This document shows positions 7,755 through 8,872 of a stretch of 8,872 nt of DNA, one piece after another; the first letter of the stretch is position 1; the number at the start of each line of letters is the position of its first letter. The translations under genes and the position numbers were made by a program. Where the stretch lies: assembly GCA_947463755.1 (NCBI GenBank), contig CANHUK010000040.1, positions 1 to 8,872 of the forward strand. Direction: 5' to 3'. The DNA comes from Chitinophagaceae bacterium. Its GTDB lineage: Bacteria > Bacteroidota > Bacteroidia > Chitinophagales > Chitinophagaceae. The notes under the pieces are model-generated. The model saw only the letters and a program-made list of their open reading frames with translations, did no database searches and was not told where the DNA came from.

Positions 7755-8090
7755 ATGCCTACAAACCCAGCGTCGATGTCACCCACAGGATCTTTAAGAT
7801 TCACCCCCGACACCCTGATTCGCAGAAGGGATGACCGACATCTGACCAATCCCGTAGGCCAAGAGACGATCCTCCTCGATCTGCAAACCGGTGACTATCT
7901 CGGCCTGAACCGGGTGGCTGCCACCATCTGGCGATTGCTGGAAACTCCGATCCGACTCTCCGCGTTGCAAAATGCGCTCTTGGCGGCGTACGAGATCGAT
8001 ACCGATACATGCCGGACGGAAACCTTGTCCTTCCTGAACCGGATCGCCGGCCTCGGCCTGCTCATCGTTGCAGAGGACCAAACAACATAA
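7755..8090 (+). CDS. PqqD-family peptide-binding protein (RiPP recognition element)
   Basis: A 111-residue protein resembling the PqqD family, including lasso-peptide B1 proteins. Seen: after a polar N-terminal stretch, a strand-rich part leads to ILLDLQTGDYLGLNRVAATIWRLLE (residues 39-63), the classic family signature (D..TG.Y..LN..A..IW.LL), followed by helices to the C-terminus with an LSFLNRIAGLGLL segment (91-103) typical of the family's last helix. Known: such proteins form a small winged-helix fold that binds the leader of a precursor peptide and presents it to a modifying enzyme. GGAAG at 7747-7751 lies 3 bases before the ATG, a short spacing; Met8 (7776) is an alternative start. The next gene, a B2-type protease, starts 1 base after the stop codon, so the two proteins very likely work together. 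The substrate is not visible. Confidence 0.83.
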   Translation: MPTNPASMSPTGSLRFTPDTLIRRRDDRHLTNPVGQETILLDLQTGDYLGLNRVAATIWRLLETPIRLSALQNALLAAYEIDTDTCRTETLSFLNRIAGLGLLIVAEDQTT

Positions 8091-8091
8091 T

Positions 8092-8535
8092 ATGGGACTG
8101 ATCCGGAACATATCTTCTTTCATGGGTCGTCCGGCCACCGTGCGCCTGCTCTGTCTGCAGGCAGGGCTGGTATCGACCCTGGTTTGGCTGGCCATGACGC
8201 TCTTACCCTTCCGCTGGTGGGGACGCTGGCAGGGTGAGGTCAGGACATCCACCCCCGAAGATCCCGATCCTGTCACACTGTCCTATCGAAGAGACCTGTC
8301 CACGGCCCTATCCATGGCAGCCCGTCACCTGCCGGTGCTGAAACGCTGCTACATCCGTGCCCTGACAGGTAAGATCCTGCTCGCACGCAAAGGCATCCCC
8401 GGAACCCTCTACATCGGCTTCCGCACCTTTGATGACGGCCGGTTCGAGGGACACGCCTGGCTGCGCGCCCATGATACCTGGATCACCGGCGCTGAGCGTC
8501 GTCAGGAATTCTCCGTGCATGGCATTTATTCCTAG
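8092..8535 (+). CDS. Lasso-peptide-type B2 protein (transglutaminase-like leader protease)
   Basis: A 147-residue protein resembling lasso peptide biosynthesis B2 proteins (Transglut_core3 family). Known: these cysteine proteases cut the leader from a precursor held by a PqqD-like partner. Seen: a hydrophobic N-terminal segment (about residues 17-40), then LKRCYIRALTGKILLARKGIPGTLYIGF (83-110), where Cys86 is the expected nucleophile, and FEGHAWLRAHDTWITG (118-133), where His121 and probably Asp128 complete the triad. The short helix after the Cys and the RKGIP turn are family hallmarks. An upstream in-frame ATG at 8068 would overlap the previous gene by 23 bases; the ATG at 8092 gives the usual length and a 1-base gap. 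No cyclase (asparagine-synthetase-like) gene follows directly, so calling this a true lasso-peptide system would go beyond the evidence. Confidence 0.82.
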   Translation: MGLIRNISSFMGRPATVRLLCLQAGLVSTLVWLAMTLLPFRWWGRWQGEVRTSTPEDPDPVTLSYRRDLSTALSMAARHLPVLKRCYIRALTGKILLARKGIPGTLYIGFRTFDDGRFEGHAWLRAHDTWITGAERRQEFSVHGIYS

Positions 8536-8544
8536 CTTCACCGC

Positions 8545-8872
8545 ATGGGCATTTGCCTGAACATGATCGTGCGCAATGAGGCAGCCAACCTGCCGAACCT
8601 CTTTGCATCTCTGCCAGGCCAGGTAGACTATTTCGTCATGGCCGATACCGGATCAACAGACGATACCCCCGCCCTGATCAAAAGATTATCATCTCATTAC
8701 GGGATCCCGGGAAAGGTAACCCGGCATGACTGGGTCGACTTCTCCACCAACCGAAATCTGGCACTGCAGGATGCGTTGGCCTCCATGAGGGCCGGCGAAC
8801 ATCACTGCGACCGACTGATGATCCTGGACGCGGATGAAGAACTGCAGGTTCTCCGGCCCGGATGGAGGCAAA
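8545..8872 (+). CDS. Family 2 glycosyltransferase, 5' part
   Basis: The first 109 codons of a gene running off the right edge, with no stop codon in the window. Seen: MGICLNMIVRNEAANL at the N-terminus, where the I..IV.NE pattern is the first nucleotide-binding strand of GT-A enzymes; VMADTGSTDDT (residues 31-41), the D.GSTD signature; HDWVDFSTNRNLAL (65-78), an element seen in WaaE/LgtF-like and TPR-linked family 2 enzymes; and LMILDADEEL (91-100) with the DAD metal- and sugar-nucleotide-binding motif. It probably moves a sugar from a nucleotide donor in the cytoplasm; donor and acceptor cannot be told. The start is 9 bases after the B2 stop codon, so it belongs to the same operon. Length and any C-terminal repeats are unknown. 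Confidence 0.88.
   Translation, partial: MGICLNMIVRNEAANLPNLFASLPGQVDYFVMADTGSTDDTPALIKRLSSHYGIPGKVTRHDWVDFSTNRNLALQDALASMRAGEHHCDRLMILDADEELQVLRPGWRQ

Noticed and set aside
7487..7849. Minus-strand frame spanning the hldD end and the PqqD gene start, considered as a RiPP precursor
   Set aside because: It overlaps coding DNA on the other strand and shows no leader-core pattern or start signal.

Overview
The window looks like a chromosomal segment of a Bacteroidota bacterium with fairly GC-rich genes. The evidence is a type III glutamine synthetase (the GlnN form common in that phylum), accB next to accC, few recognisable Shine-Dalgarno sequences, and a TAnnTTTG-type promoter box just before purL. 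HldD implies a Gram-negative envelope containing heptose. I cannot name a genus.

Left part (1-1876): the 3' end of accB (biotin carboxyl carrier protein) and a complete accC (biotin carboxylase), which together start fatty acid synthesis. They end at a strong intrinsic terminator. A second terminator, pointing the other way, serves the convergent glutamine synthetase gene.

Middle part (1877-4489): glnA (type III) lies on the minus strand. Between it and purL is a divergent spacer of about 410 bases. The half next to glnA is strongly A+T-rich. The half next to purL carries seven tandem 18-19 bp units. Each unit is a 5-bp inverted repeat around TGG. Arm substitutions are compensatory between units, and a 10-bp inverted repeat closes the whole array. 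This is the most unusual DNA structure in the window.

Right part (4490-8872): a tightly packed plus-strand run of purL, hldD, a PqqD-family gene, a lasso-peptide-type B2 protease gene and a family 2 glycosyltransferase cut by the window edge. Gaps are 3, 16, 1 and 9 bases, so it reads as one operon. PurL is purine housekeeping and HldD makes ADP-heptose. The PqqD/B2 pair is the usual recognition-plus-leader-protease unit of RiPP maturation, but no precursor peptide, cyclase or transporter is visible. The system probably continues to the right. An envelope glycosylation locus, or a RiPP pathway with a sugar component, are both possible readings; the window alone does not decide.
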